Positions 1-8,374 are shown, counted from the first letter of the stretch. The stretch: DNA of 12,274 bases from Bacteroidia bacterium (GCA_025060275.1 JANXCJ010000050.1:1-12274), one strand, 5' to 3'. The notes: a model not told the origin generated them from the letters alone. Translations and numbers: made by a program.

Positions 1-1087
1 AGAAGTATAGGGTAATTCCATCTGCTGCTATGGTGGGGCTGTATTCGTCGCCGGGGGTGTTGATAGGAGAGCCGAGATTAACGGGCTTTTGCCATTTACC
101 CTCACGCCATTCTGTATACCAAATATCGGAGCCTCCTAGCCCTCCTGGACGATTAGAAGCAAAATATAGACGCCTCCTGTCATGTGTGAGAGAAGGGTGA
201 GATTCCCAGTAAGGTGAATTCACCTCGGGCCCTAAATTTTGAGGTTCTGACCAACTAAAACCTTTTAGTTCAGAGAAGTACAGGTCGCAGGACCCGTACC
301 CTCCCACTCTATCACATAAGGTAATGAAAGCCCATTGCCCATCGGAAGAGAAAAAGGCAGCTCCCTCATTTTGGGAAGAGTTGATGGGCTGCTCTAAAGG
401 TTGAGCAGATTTCCATGGGGCGGAAAGGCTATCTCTTTCCACCCAGTAGAGGTCTTCATCAAATCCTTGTAAGGGATTTGCTAATCTGTCAGGCTTGGGG
501 CGGCGCGAAGTGAAATAAAGCCGCCGTCCGTCAGCCGTGAGGCTAGGTAGATACTCTTCGTAAGGAGAATTTACCTGGGGACCTAAGTTTTTGGGCTGGA
601 AGGGGACAGGGTTTTTGATTAGCTTGGCTGCGCTTGTGCTCTGACTAAGGAGAAGGGCACCTTCGTCTTGGAGACTTCGTGGAAGATGTCCTACGGCCGC
701 TACTACGAATTTTCGCCAAACTACTTCTGCAGAGTCGTATGCCATGCGAGCTATGTAAGCCTTGCCCTGAAAATAGTATGCCCATGCTTTCGCAGCAGCA
801 GAGGATTGGGGTAATTTTTCTATTCGTTTCCCCACATCTTCAACTTTTGGATAGTTTCTCTCGTTCAGGTACAGCTTTCCCTTTAGAATCCATGCGTCCT
901 CATAAGTAGGCTCTAATCGGAGTGCCTCTTCAACGAGGCGTATAGCTTGATCAATTTTGCGGGCGTGTGTAGCTCGTATAGCTTCTAAGTAAAGTTCATA
1001 GGCTCTTTTAGAAACCCCTTTAGGGGGCTTAGGTTGTTGGGCCGGCAGAAGGGCCATGCTTAGGCAGATGCAAATGAGCTTTTTCAT
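1..1087 (-). CDS. TPR + PD40 beta-propeller outer-envelope protein (PorE/OmpA-family-like), 3' end outside window
   Basis: This frame is open from an ATG at 1087 to the left edge, giving 362 codons with the C-terminus missing. Residues 1-17 look like a Sec signal peptide (MKKLICICLS, then a hydrophobic stretch ending LLPA). The cysteines at 6 and 8 are too close to the start for a normal lipobox. Residues about 28-125 look like TPR helices. Propeller-type PD40 repeats follow, with recurring N-L-G-P-x-V-N-S-P and G-R-R-L-Y-F-T-S-like motifs at about 167-199, 230-272, 284-326 and 337-362. TPR plus PD40 is the arrangement of the T9SS-associated protein PorE and related OmpA-family proteins; whether an OmpA domain follows cannot be seen. 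The start ATG overlaps the queE stop (ATGA), so translation is probably coupled. I am confident of the fold and not of a T9SS role. Confidence 0.85.
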   Translation of the reverse strand, partial: MKKLICICLSMALLPAQQPKPPKGVSKRAYELYLEAIRATHARKIDQAIRLVEEALRLEPTYEDAWILKGKLYLNERNYPKVEDVGKRIEKLPQSSAAAKAWAYYFQGKAYIARMAYDSAEVVWRKFVVAAVGHLPRSLQDEGALLLSQSTSAAKLIKNPVPFQPKNLGPQVNSPYEEYLPSLTADGRRLYFTSRRPKPDRLANPLQGFDEDLYWVERDSLSAPWKSAQPLEQPINSSQNEGAAFFSSDGQWAFITLCDRVGGYGSCDLYFSELKGFSWSEPQNLGPEVNSPYWESHPSLTHDRRRLYFASNRPGGLGGSDIWYTEWREGKWQKPVNLGSPINTPGDEYSPTIAADGITLYF

Positions 1088-1683
1088 GGTATGCCAATAT
1101 AGCGATGTAGTTGCAGGCTGAGCCGCCAAATAGGGTTTTCTTGAATGTAGGGAAGTACCCAGTTGAGAGCATTGGGCTCATAGGCTTCTGGCTGAAGGAA
1201 AGCCACAGGGTTACTCTTGCAAAGATTGCGTTGAGTTTCTGCCCATTGAAGATCGCTGGGGGCATGAATGACCACCTTGAGCTCGTGAGCTACTTCATAA
1301 TAGGCGGGATGGGGTGGCCGGAATCGCTTGGGCGAGAAGGTAATCCAATCTGGTAGGTGCTCAGGAGGTGGATAAGCACCCGAAGTTTCTAACTGGACAA
1401 ATAGACCCTCTTCCTGTAAAGCTCTGATGAGGGGCCCCAAAGGATGGAGAGTGGGTTCGCCGCCTGTTATTACAACGTGGCGAGCTGGGGTGGGTCGTAT
1501 CCAAGATAAGATAGTTTCAGGTGTATGATTTTTCCATCCTTCCAGAGGCCAGCTGTATTGTGTATCGCACCAGCTGCACCCTATATCACAGCCCCCTAAT
1601 CGGATAAAATACGCTGCCCGTCCTGCCCAGTATCCCTCCCCTTGGAGGCTATAAAAATGCTCTACGATGGGATAAGAGCTCAT
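1084..1683 (-). CDS. queE: 7-carboxy-7-deazaguanine synthase (radical SAM)
   Basis: This 199-residue protein matches QueE, which converts 6-carboxytetrahydropterin to 7-carboxy-7-deazaguanine (CDG) on the way to queuosine and other 7-deazaguanines. The radical-SAM cluster motif CxxxCxxC is at C32, C36 and C39 (CDIGCSWCD). A substrate-binding N-terminal motif, FYSLQGEG, spans residues 10-17. The SAM-binding GGEP is at 74-77, and LETSG follows at 98-102. The C-terminal LQLHRYIGIP matches the conserved QueE ending. Length is normal for the short form. I chose ATG 1683 over an upstream in-frame extension to 1803 because QueE homology begins at SYPIVEHF and this ATG overlaps the ppk1 stop by four bases (ATGA), implying coupling. 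No other queuosine gene is in the window. Confidence 0.93.
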   Translation of the reverse strand: MSSYPIVEHFYSLQGEGYWAGRAAYFIRLGGCDIGCSWCDTQYSWPLEGWKNHTPETILSWIRPTPARHVVITGGEPTLHPLGPLIRALQEEGLFVQLETSGAYPPPEHLPDWITFSPKRFRPPHPAYYEVAHELKVVIHAPSDLQWAETQRNLCKSNPVAFLQPEAYEPNALNWVLPYIQENPIWRLSLQLHRYIGIP

Positions 1684-3767
1684 AACAGTTCTCTCGGCAG
1701 TTGACGACGCTGGCGTAAGAACTCGGCTTGGGCAGAAAAGGGGGGCAAGCTGGGTTCTAATTCTCGTCGGCGCCTGTATATTCCGTCTGGACCCAGTACC
1801 CAAGTATGGGTTGTGTCAGCTAAGAGGGTTTCGGCGATTTCTATTGCTTTTTGGGCTATCTCGGGATTGGATAATGGATAGGCGATTTCTACACGCCGAT
1901 CTAGATTACGGGGCATCCAGTCTGCACTTCCTGACCACACTCGCCATTCGCCGCGGCTGTAGAAAATATAGAGGCGGCTGTGTTCTAAAAACCTTCCTAC
2001 AATTCCTTGAACTCGGATGGTGGGACTTACAGAGGTACCTGGTACGAGGCAACAAATACTTCGCACTAAAAGGTCTATCTGAACACCTGCCATGGAAGCC
2101 GTGTATAACGCTTTTATCATCTCGGTATCTACTAAAGCATTGAGGACGAGGATAATTCGGCTTGGGTGTTCAGGGGTATGTTCTGCTATGCAGCGGTCTA
2201 TTTCCGCAAGGAAGGTTTCTCGGAGGTTTTCAGGTGCCACGGCGATTCGGCGCCAGCTTCGCTGTCCTGAATTACCTGTAAGATAGTTGAAGAGCTCGGC
2301 TAAGTCCCGTGTAATTTCTGGGTCAGCCGTGAGAATACCAATATCTGTGTATATCTGGGCGGTTTTTTCATTGTAGTTACCTGTACTGAGATGGGCATAA
2401 AGCTTAAGTCCGCTTCCTTCTTTTCGCACTACTAAGGCACATTTGGAGTGGATTTTGAGTCCCAACATGCCATATACTACATTTGCGCCTGCCTTTTCTA
2501 GTTCCTTTGCCCAGTAGATATTGGTCTCTTCATCAAACCTTGCCTTGAGCTCAATAAGCACGGTAACTTGTTTCCCCCTGTCTACCGCTTCGCGTAGAGC
2601 TTGTACGATTAGAGAACGCTCGCCGGTGGTGCGGTAAAGTGTCTGCTTTATAGCTAATACATTAGGGTCCCTTGCAGCAGTTTGTATAAATTCTGCCACA
2701 GGAGCAAAGCTGTCATAAGGATGATGAAGGAGGATATCATTTTGGGCGATGATCTCAAAGATGTTAGACTTACCCTGAAGCACAGAAGGTACAGAAGGTA
2801 CAAAGGGCCTATCCAGAAGGCTGGGTTCATCTACCTCATTAATAATGTCCCAGAGCCTTTCTAAACCCAACAGTCCTTCTACTTCATATACGTCCTCAGG
2901 TTCAAAATCTAACTCTTCCATGAGAAAACGGATGGTTTCGGGCGGCATGGCTGCGCTGGCTTCAAGCCGCACTACCGCTCCTAAGCGCCTTCTTCTTAGC
3001 TCTCTCTCTATAAGGACTAGAAGGTCATCTGCTTCCGCTTCAGATATTTCAATATCTGCATCGCGTGTAATCCGAAAGAGATAATGGTCCTTTACTTTCT
3101 TACCTGGGAAAAGCTCTTCCAGGAAAATACCGATGAGAGACTCTATAGGTACAAATCCATATCGGTGAGAGGAGTGAAAAGGAACGAAACGCGGAAGTAC
3201 ATGCGGTATAGGCACGAGAGCCGAACCATCCTTGAGCTCCACCCAGAGGATATATTCCAATCCTCGCAAGGGAGGCATAGGGTGTGCAGAGTCCAAAGCT
3301 AAAGGGGTAAGTAGGGGAAAAACCTTATCCTGGAAATAAGTGCGCAGAGCCTCTTTAGAGAGCCGGTTGAGCCTTCTCCCCTGATAAATGATTATGCCTT
3401 CTTCCTCTAAGGCAGGTAAAAGACGCTCGTAAAAAATTTCTTTTGCTCGGGCTAATAGCTGTCTTACTCTTTCTTGAATGCGGCTTAGCGTTTGACGTGG
3501 GGTGAGACCATCAGGACCTCTCTCGCGCACACCTGCGCGAATCTGCTGCTTAATACCTGCTACTCTAATCATAAAAAATTCATCTAGATTGCTGTAAAAG
3601 ATTGACAAAAAGCGCATTCGGCTAAGGAGGGGATGCACTTCATGTAGCGCCTCTTCCAATACTCTCGCATTGAATTCTAACCAACTTAGCTCACGATTAG
3701 TGTAGAGCTCTGGGCGATTGAGTTCTAAGTTTCGCAGACTATTTTGGAGGCGCAGAGACTGCCCCAT
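1680..3767 (-). CDS. ppk1: Polyphosphate kinase 1
   Basis: PPK1 reversibly makes inorganic polyphosphate from ATP. At 695 residues it has the usual full length and domain order. The N-terminal domain begins with the hallmark YTNRELSWLEFNARVLEEA (about 22-40). A head domain follows, then two phospholipase-D-like C-terminal domains. The autophosphorylated histidine is expected to be H440 (LKIHSKC), and the second conserved histidine H596 (LEHSRLY). R379 (LYRTTGE) and R410 (KARFDEE) match the conserved arginines of E. coli PPK. The motif HLSTGNYNEKTA is present at 459-470. The start ATG lies inside the 3' end of tilS (29-nt overlap), and the stop overlaps the queE start, so the gene sits mid-operon. 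Nothing looks degraded. A phoU or ppx partner is not adjacent. Confidence 0.97.
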   Translation of the reverse strand: MGQSLRLQNSLRNLELNRPELYTNRELSWLEFNARVLEEALHEVHPLLSRMRFLSIFYSNLDEFFMIRVAGIKQQIRAGVRERGPDGLTPRQTLSRIQERVRQLLARAKEIFYERLLPALEEEGIIIYQGRRLNRLSKEALRTYFQDKVFPLLTPLALDSAHPMPPLRGLEYILWVELKDGSALVPIPHVLPRFVPFHSSHRYGFVPIESLIGIFLEELFPGKKVKDHYLFRITRDADIEISEAEADDLLVLIERELRRRRLGAVVRLEASAAMPPETIRFLMEELDFEPEDVYEVEGLLGLERLWDIINEVDEPSLLDRPFVPSVPSVLQGKSNIFEIIAQNDILLHHPYDSFAPVAEFIQTAARDPNVLAIKQTLYRTTGERSLIVQALREAVDRGKQVTVLIELKARFDEETNIYWAKELEKAGANVVYGMLGLKIHSKCALVVRKEGSGLKLYAHLSTGNYNEKTAQIYTDIGILTADPEITRDLAELFNYLTGNSGQRSWRRIAVAPENLRETFLAEIDRCIAEHTPEHPSRIILVLNALVDTEMIKALYTASMAGVQIDLLVRSICCLVPGTSVSPTIRVQGIVGRFLEHSRLYIFYSRGEWRVWSGSADWMPRNLDRRVEIAYPLSNPEIAQKAIEIAETLLADTTHTWVLGPDGIYRRRRELEPSLPPFSAQAEFLRQRRQLPRELL

Positions 3768-5082
3768 ATGCTGCCCGAAGATAAAAAATCTCTTCCTCTG
3801 CGTCAGGCGGTGCTGTACCCTCTGCCACTCGGTAACCTATCGCTCCCACAATCTTACCCTCTCTATCTTCTACCACAAAGGCATGCTGCCGCTCAAATCC
3901 GTACTTCCTAATTTCTACCCATATATCACTGAGTCGCTTGGTATGTCCTGCTAAGCCAGCGGGCTGCATTCTGTCTCCTTTCCTCCACTTGCGCACTTTC
4001 AGAGGAAACTTTATTTTAGGACGGCTCCACATAAGTACTTCTCCATTGGATGGTGGCTTCCCATTCCCTGTCTCTATGTACCATAACCCCCACTGGTAAG
4101 AACCAGGCTCAGAGGAAAGATTGAGTATATCCCATTCTGGGTCCCATAATTCTTGCCTGCCTATCTGTAAGCCCCGCGGTGTAACTACATACCGAAAAGC
4201 CCCCCTCTTTAGAAAAGCACCTGAATGCTTTTGTTTCCACAGCTTGTAAAGCTGATTGGCTTCTTTTGTAGGAATCTTCCAGCGATAGGTAGCTAAGATG
4301 TGAAATATATCTAAGGGAGGAAGAAGCATAACCTGCTCTCCATAAGGGGTATATCTTACGTGTAAAGCAGCCCAGCGCTGGGCTATGCGCCAAATACGTC
4401 TCCACTGCAGAGCGTATAATTGCCACTTCTCTATACAAGTCTCTGATAAAGAGGGGTTTATATGATAAAAAGTAGGTAAAGCCCACCAACGAAGCTGATT
4501 ACGAAGGTATTTCGGAGTATAGTTACTGCTATCTAAGAGGTAATTTATACCCCTCTCTCGGAGGAAGCCGATGATTTCTGCTCGGCTGACATTTAAAAAT
4601 GGTCGTATCCAGCTTCCCCTTTGTACAGGTATTCCTTGAAGTATCTGTGGTCCTCTTCCCCGAATGAAACGGTAAAAAAGCGTCTCTACAAAGTCTTCGC
4701 GGGTATGTGCAGTAGCTGCCCAGGAGATTTGATTTTCTTGCAGTAGAGTTTCCATCCATTTGTAACGAATGTGACGGGCAGTAGCTTGAATACCCCTACC
4801 GCCTTCAAGTTCCTCAGGATTTAGGCTTAGGACATAAAGAGGGAAAGCCCATTCTGAGGCAAAATGTCGTACCCATTCCTCTTCTTTAGCGGAGGCTTCA
4901 TTTCTGAGATTGTGATTTACGTAAGCTAATGAGACAGAGTATCCTAATTCACTTAGGACTACTGCTAGGCCAGTAGAGTCAGGCCCCCCACTAAAAGCTA
5001 CCAATATTGAGGAGCCTTGATTGACACGGGGTATTAAGAGATTTCTGACTCGGCTTAGAAAGGAGTCAGCTACAGCTTTCAG
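3739..5082 (-). CDS. tilS: tRNA(Ile)-lysidine synthetase, probable non-canonical start
   Basis: TilS converts C34 of tRNA-Ile(CAU) to lysidine, using ATP and lysine, so that it reads AUA. Numbered from CTG 5082 (447 aa), the PP-loop ATPase motif SGGPDS is at 31-36. VNHNLR follows at about 55-60 and the AHTREDFVETLFYRFIRGRG region starts at about 125. D-S-S-N...YLRNQLR comes next, and a TilS C-terminal domain with RKWRKGDRMQPAGLAGHTKR is at about 364-383. The start is the oddity. The only in-frame ATG/GTG/TTG upstream of the P-loop is TTG at 5004, which would cut off the first beta strand (ILVAFSGG, as in E. coli TilS). The frame is open from the ssb TAA (5094-5092) and encodes a TilS-like N-terminal helix (KAVADSFLSRVRNLL). 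CTG at 5082 is therefore my best start. Function is near certain; the start is not. Confidence 0.92.
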   Translation of the reverse strand: MKAVADSFLSRVRNLLIPRVNQGSSILVAFSGGPDSTGLAVVLSELGYSVSLAYVNHNLRNEASAKEEEWVRHFASEWAFPLYVLSLNPEELEGGRGIQATARHIRYKWMETLLQENQISWAATAHTREDFVETLFYRFIRGRGPQILQGIPVQRGSWIRPFLNVSRAEIIGFLRERGINYLLDSSNYTPKYLRNQLRWWALPTFYHINPSLSETCIEKWQLYALQWRRIWRIAQRWAALHVRYTPYGEQVMLLPPLDIFHILATYRWKIPTKEANQLYKLWKQKHSGAFLKRGAFRYVVTPRGLQIGRQELWDPEWDILNLSSEPGSYQWGLWYIETGNGKPPSNGEVLMWSRPKIKFPLKVRKWRKGDRMQPAGLAGHTKRLSDIWVEIRKYGFERQHAFVVEDREGKIVGAIGYRVAEGTAPPDAEEEIFYLRAAYGAVSAPPK

Positions 5083-5091
5083 TGGAGGGGT

Positions 5092-5520
5092 TTAGAAGGG
5101 AAGGTCTTCGCTTCCAGGAATTTCTGGTGGGATAGGCTCTTCAGGTATAGTGTCTTCTTCTACTGGTGTGGGTGTGGTAGCAGGGCTTTCCGCCTCTTGG
5201 AGGGGAGAATACGCTAAGATGCGCAGGGCACTTACCCTACATTCAAAGCTTACGCCTAGGGTATTATCTTGCTTTGTATAGAGTCGTACATGAGGGGTGC
5301 CCTCTACTAAAGCTATTGTTCCTTTTCGTAACACCTTGGCTACCTCAGTGCTCTCTCCGGGATTTCTCCAGTAGCTACATTCTATCCATAATGTGCGTTC
5401 TTCTCCGCTGGCTGTCCGTTGGGTGTGAGGGATAGAAAAGCGAATCACCTGTCCATTTCCAGCAGAGCGTACCTCTGCATCCCGTCCAAGCCGCCCAGCT
5501 ACTGTGAGTTTGAGATACAT
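5092..5520 (-). CDS. ssb: Single-stranded DNA-binding protein
   Basis: This 142-residue SSB coats single-stranded DNA during replication, recombination and repair and recruits partner proteins through its C-terminal tip. An OB-fold occupies residues 1 to about 107. It opens with MYLKLTVAGRLGRDAEVR, followed by the SSB-typical strands around FSIPHTQ, TLWIECSYW and VEGTPHVRLYT. A Pro/Glu-rich disordered linker (about 108-136) leads to the acidic tip SEDLPF, which fits the D-x-x-P-F partner-binding peptide of bacterial SSBs. Its ATG lies two bases after the stop of the M23 peptidase gene, so translation is probably coupled. Its TAA is in the same frame as the following tilS. It may be one of several SSB paralogues, as is common in Bacteroidota. 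Confidence 0.94.
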   Translation of the reverse strand: MYLKLTVAGRLGRDAEVRSAGNGQVIRFSIPHTQRTASGEERTLWIECSYWRNPGESTEVAKVLRKGTIALVEGTPHVRLYTKQDNTLGVSFECRVSALRILAYSPLQEAESPATTPTPVEEDTIPEEPIPPEIPGSEDLPF

Positions 5521-5522
5521 TT

Positions 5523-6368
5523 CTAGGGTAAAAGTATGTATTTTTCGGGATTTACTTTGAGGCCGCGTTCTATGACTTCATAGTGGAGGTGAGGTGCAAT
5601 AGAGTATCCTGTGGAGCCTACGAAGCCGATAATTTGGCCTCTTTGTACGGTTTCGCCTACTTGCACAGCTATTCTGGAGAGATGGGCGTACTTGGTGATG
5701 ATGTCATTTTTGTGGTCAATTTCCACCTGAAGCCCATAGCCACCGTAGTCCCAGCCTGCAAATCGGACCTTTCCTGTAGCTGCTGCCCGCACAGGGTAGC
5801 CGTAAGGGGCAGATATGTCTATACCCATGTGCATTTGAGGACCTCCATGGAAAGGGTCTCTTCGCATACCAAATCGGCTGGTAATGACACCATTTACGGG
5901 GATTATGCAGGGTAGATAAGCTAACCGGGCAGACTGCTCTTGAAGAAGGGAGCTCATCTTGAGAAACTCCGTGTGTAGGAGTTTTGCCCGGTAGAGGGGT
6001 CTCTCTTGCGGTTGTATGGGGGCACCACCCATATTCCCCTCCCACTCAGCTGAGGTAAGAGGAGATAAGCCTAAGATAGGTCTGTACAATTTTTGAGCTC
6101 GCTCATAAAAGTAATGGAGTCGCCAGTCTTGGGAGGCTATATCTTCTATTATTTGTTGTTTCTGTCTAAGGAGCTTTTCATGCTCTTTTGAGGCTCGGTA
6201 GAGAAAATAGTGCTCCCAAAGCGGGTATGCTGCTGCTGCGAGGAGAATTCCTCCTACGGTGCCCCATATGAGAGAGGGGCGAGCCCATTCCCATACCATA
6301 CTAATCCTCAGCGCTTTGCGCTCAAAAGTGAGATTTTTCTCATCCCATTCAAACCAGTTCAATAGCAT
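5523..6368 (-). CDS. Membrane-anchored M23 (LytM-type) peptidoglycan endopeptidase
   Basis: The 281-residue protein has a short N-terminal cytoplasmic segment and one predicted membrane anchor at about 33-50 (SLIWGTVGGILLAAAAYPLW). A charged helical stretch, possibly coiled coil, covers about 55-150. A C-terminal peptidase_M23 domain lies at about 155-281. The zinc site looks intact: H180 and D184 in HMGID, H229 in YAHL, and H260-L-H262 in the HxH motif. This predicts an active enzyme that cleaves cell-wall cross-links in the periplasm, not an inactive LytM activator like EnvC. It is the first gene after an 80-bp gap containing a Bacteroidota-type promoter, and it is followed after two bases by ssb. 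The natural substrate and the cell-cycle role cannot be read from the sequence. Confidence 0.88.
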   Translation of the reverse strand: MLLNWFEWDEKNLTFERKALRISMVWEWARPSLIWGTVGGILLAAAAYPLWEHYFLYRASKEHEKLLRQKQQIIEDIASQDWRLHYFYERAQKLYRPILGLSPLTSAEWEGNMGGAPIQPQERPLYRAKLLHTEFLKMSSLLQEQSARLAYLPCIIPVNGVITSRFGMRRDPFHGGPQMHMGIDISAPYGYPVRAAATGKVRFAGWDYGGYGLQVEIDHKNDIITKYAHLSRIAVQVGETVQRGQIIGFVGSTGYSIAPHLHYEVIERGLKVNPEKYILLP

Positions 6369-6389
6369 CTACACAAAGTTTTTCCCCCG

Positions 6390-6397
6390 CAAAGATA
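6390..6397 (-). promoter_or_regulatory. Bacteroidota-type -7 box for the M23-ssb-tilS-ppk1-queE unit
   Basis: The leftward strand reads TATCTTTG, an exact match to the Bacteroidota -7 consensus TAnnTTTG, ending 21 bases before the M23 ATG. It lies in the only gap over 50 bp in the left block. The -33 element is weak: TTTAG at 6420-6416, with an 18-nt spacer, instead of TTTG. Confidence 0.55.
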
Positions 6398-6403
6398 TTA
6401 CAC

Positions 6404-6415
6404 TTTAGGGCTAAA
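6404..6415. promoter_or_regulatory. Palindrome TTTAGGGCTAAA, candidate operator
   Basis: A perfect 5+2+5 palindrome sits between the -7 box and the weak -33 region of the M23 promoter, flanked by a second CTAAA (6416-6420). Its placement suits a repressor site. It is short enough to be chance. Confidence 0.25.
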
Positions 6416-6448
6416 CTAAAAGAGTGAGGAATTATAGGTCTCCCAATC

Positions 6449-8374
6449 TCAATTTTCCGATAATCCCGGCGGCAATGCTTCTCTTTTTAGTGTCTGTATT
6501 GCTTCTGATAAAGGAACGCCCTGGACTTGCTGGCGCAAGCGCCGGTCTCGTATAGAGATGCTACGGGTTTCTGCTTCCCTCGCACCTAAAATCCATATAA
6601 TGGGTACTTTTTCTTGTTCTGCTAAGCGTATTTTTTTCGCTAACTTTTCATTCGTGTAATCTACCTCTACTCTGAAGGCAGCTTCCCTCAGGGCAGCCGC
6701 TACCTCTCGGGCATAATCAAAAAGTTTTTCGCTTATGGGGATTACTTTCACTTGGATGGGGGCTAACCATAACGGTAACTCTCCTGCTGTGTGTTCCAGA
6801 AGTACGCCAATAAACCTTTCAAATGAGCCTAGGATAGCCCGGTGAATCATCACAGGGGTGTGGGGTTGTCCATCTGAGCCAATATAGGTAAGTCCAAATC
6901 GCTGAGGCATGGAAAAGTCTAACTGAATCGTGCCAAGCTGCCAGCGCCGTCTCAAGCTGTCTCTGACTACAAAATCAATTTTCGGTCCATAGAAGGCTCC
7001 TTCACCTGGATTGACTTGATAAGACATGCCGACAGTTTTTAGGGCGGACTCTAATGCTTCCTCTGCCTGCGACCATAGACTTAGAGAACCTATATACTTC
7101 TCTGGACGAGTGGAGAGAAATATCTCCCTCTCCTTAAATCCAAAGGCTGCATATACTTCCTCTATTAAGTTTAGGAGGGAAGCTATTTCATCCTGGATTT
7201 GTTCTGGAGTGCAAAAGATGTGTGCATCATCTTGCGTAAAAGCTCGTACCCGAAAGAGCCCTGTTAGTACGCCTGAGAGCTCATGACGATGCACTAACCC
7301 AAACTCAAATAATCTTAGCGGTAGGTCCCTGTAGGAACGGATATGCGTTCTATACACAATCGTACTACCTGGACAGTTCATTGGCTTCACAGCGTAAGGC
7401 TCTTCATCTATCTGGGTGAAGTACATATTCTCTCTATAATTCTCATAGTGGCCAGACTGCTCCCAAAGCCGCTGGGTCAGGATAATAGGGGTTTTTATTT
7501 CTTCATAGCCATGGGAAAGAAGCTTGGCTCGCAGCCACTCTTGAAGGGTATTGAGGAGGCGCATTCCCTTAGGATGCCAGAAGGGGAAGCCTGGACCCTC
7601 CTCATGAAAGGAGAATAAATCTAACTGTTTGCCTAAGAGCCTGTGGTCACGCCGTGCAGCCTCTTCTATCTGGTGTAAGTATTCCTCTAAGAGAGCAGGG
7701 CTGGGAAAGCTTGTAGCATACACGCGAGTGAGTTGGGGCTTTTGGCTGTCTCCACGCCAGTAAGCCCCTGCTAATGATAGAACTTTCACGGCTTTTATAG
7801 GACCTGAGTGCCATAAATGAGGTCCTCGGCAGAGGTCTACAAAATTTCCTGACTCATAAAAGAAAATCTCTTCTCCTTCTAGCTCATAGATGAGTTCTGT
7901 TTTGTAGGGATTATCCTTGTAGTAAGCTAATGCTTCCTCTCGGGAGACGCGTCTTCTTACAAAGTATTCAGGCTGTGAGGCTAGTTCTAAGAATTTCTTC
8001 TCTATCTTAGGGAAATCTTCTGGGGTTGGCCCATTTCCCTCAAAGTCAATGTCATAATAGAATCCATTTTCGATCGGGGGACCGATCGTGAGCTTAGCCT
8101 TTGGCCAGAAACTCAAAATTGCCTCTGCTAAAATGTGTGCGCTGGAGTGCCAAAAAACGTATTTTCCTTCTGGTGACTCCCATCCTAAAAGCTCAAAGTT
8201 TGAGTGGCTATCTATGGGAGCACTAAGTTCATGAATAGTCTTGCCTACTTTAGCTGTCAGGATTTCCGTGCCTACTGGGAGTTGCAGCCGCTCAAGTACT
8301 GTGTGTAGGCATTCCTGGGGTTCTGCCTCTGTCTCCCACACCTCTCCTCTCCACTTGAGACGGATTTTTACCAT
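6449..8374 (-). CDS. thrS: Threonyl-tRNA synthetase
   Basis: A class II aminoacyl-tRNA synthetase of 641 residues, full length for the bacterial enzyme, that charges tRNA-Thr. Residues 1-64 form the TGS domain. The editing domain follows, with its zinc-site-like H76-x3-H80 (HSSAH) and C182/H186 (CRGPH), expected to clear Ser-tRNA-Thr. The catalytic core contains motif 1 around 270-298, motif 2 (FEFGLVHRHELSG) and the zinc ligands C334 (MNCPGS), H385 (DDAHIF) and H511 (MIHRAILGS). The anticodon-binding domain starts at about 540. All key residues are present. It begins 25 bases after the flippase stop, with a TAnnTTTG promoter-like box and a hairpin in between, so it may be transcribed both with and independently of the flippase gene. 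No T-box-like leader fits in that space. Confidence 0.98.
   Translation of the reverse strand: MVKIRLKWRGEVWETEAEPQECLHTVLERLQLPVGTEILTAKVGKTIHELSAPIDSHSNFELLGWESPEGKYVFWHSSAHILAEAILSFWPKAKLTIGPPIENGFYYDIDFEGNGPTPEDFPKIEKKFLELASQPEYFVRRRVSREEALAYYKDNPYKTELIYELEGEEIFFYESGNFVDLCRGPHLWHSGPIKAVKVLSLAGAYWRGDSQKPQLTRVYATSFPSPALLEEYLHQIEEAARRDHRLLGKQLDLFSFHEEGPGFPFWHPKGMRLLNTLQEWLRAKLLSHGYEEIKTPIILTQRLWEQSGHYENYRENMYFTQIDEEPYAVKPMNCPGSTIVYRTHIRSYRDLPLRLFEFGLVHRHELSGVLTGLFRVRAFTQDDAHIFCTPEQIQDEIASLLNLIEEVYAAFGFKEREIFLSTRPEKYIGSLSLWSQAEEALESALKTVGMSYQVNPGEGAFYGPKIDFVVRDSLRRRWQLGTIQLDFSMPQRFGLTYIGSDGQPHTPVMIHRAILGSFERFIGVLLEHTAGELPLWLAPIQVKVIPISEKLFDYAREVAAALREAAFRVEVDYTNEKLAKKIRLAEQEKVPIIWILGAREAETRSISIRDRRLRQQVQGVPLSEAIQTLKREALPPGLSEN

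Noticed and set aside
1684..1803. 40-residue N-terminal extension of QueE
   Set aside because: It lies in the ppk1 coding sequence in another frame, has no QueE similarity, and ATG 1683 with the ATGA overlap is a far better start.
2782..2799. Tandem 9-nt repeat (ACAGAAGGT twice) in ppk1
   Set aside because: It encodes VPSVPS where PPK1 proteins normally have a similar Pro/Val-rich segment, so it does not look like an insertion or unstable repeat.
679..3302. Several + strand open frames of 60-110 codons across 679-3302
   Set aside because: They lie antisense within queE, ppk1 and the PD40 gene, whose protein motifs are intact; none has a recognisable domain or start context.
4109..4759. Alternative leftward frames of 76-126 codons within the tilS region
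   Set aside because: They overlap a continuous TilS sequence with conserved motifs in another frame and have low-complexity, unmotif-like translations.
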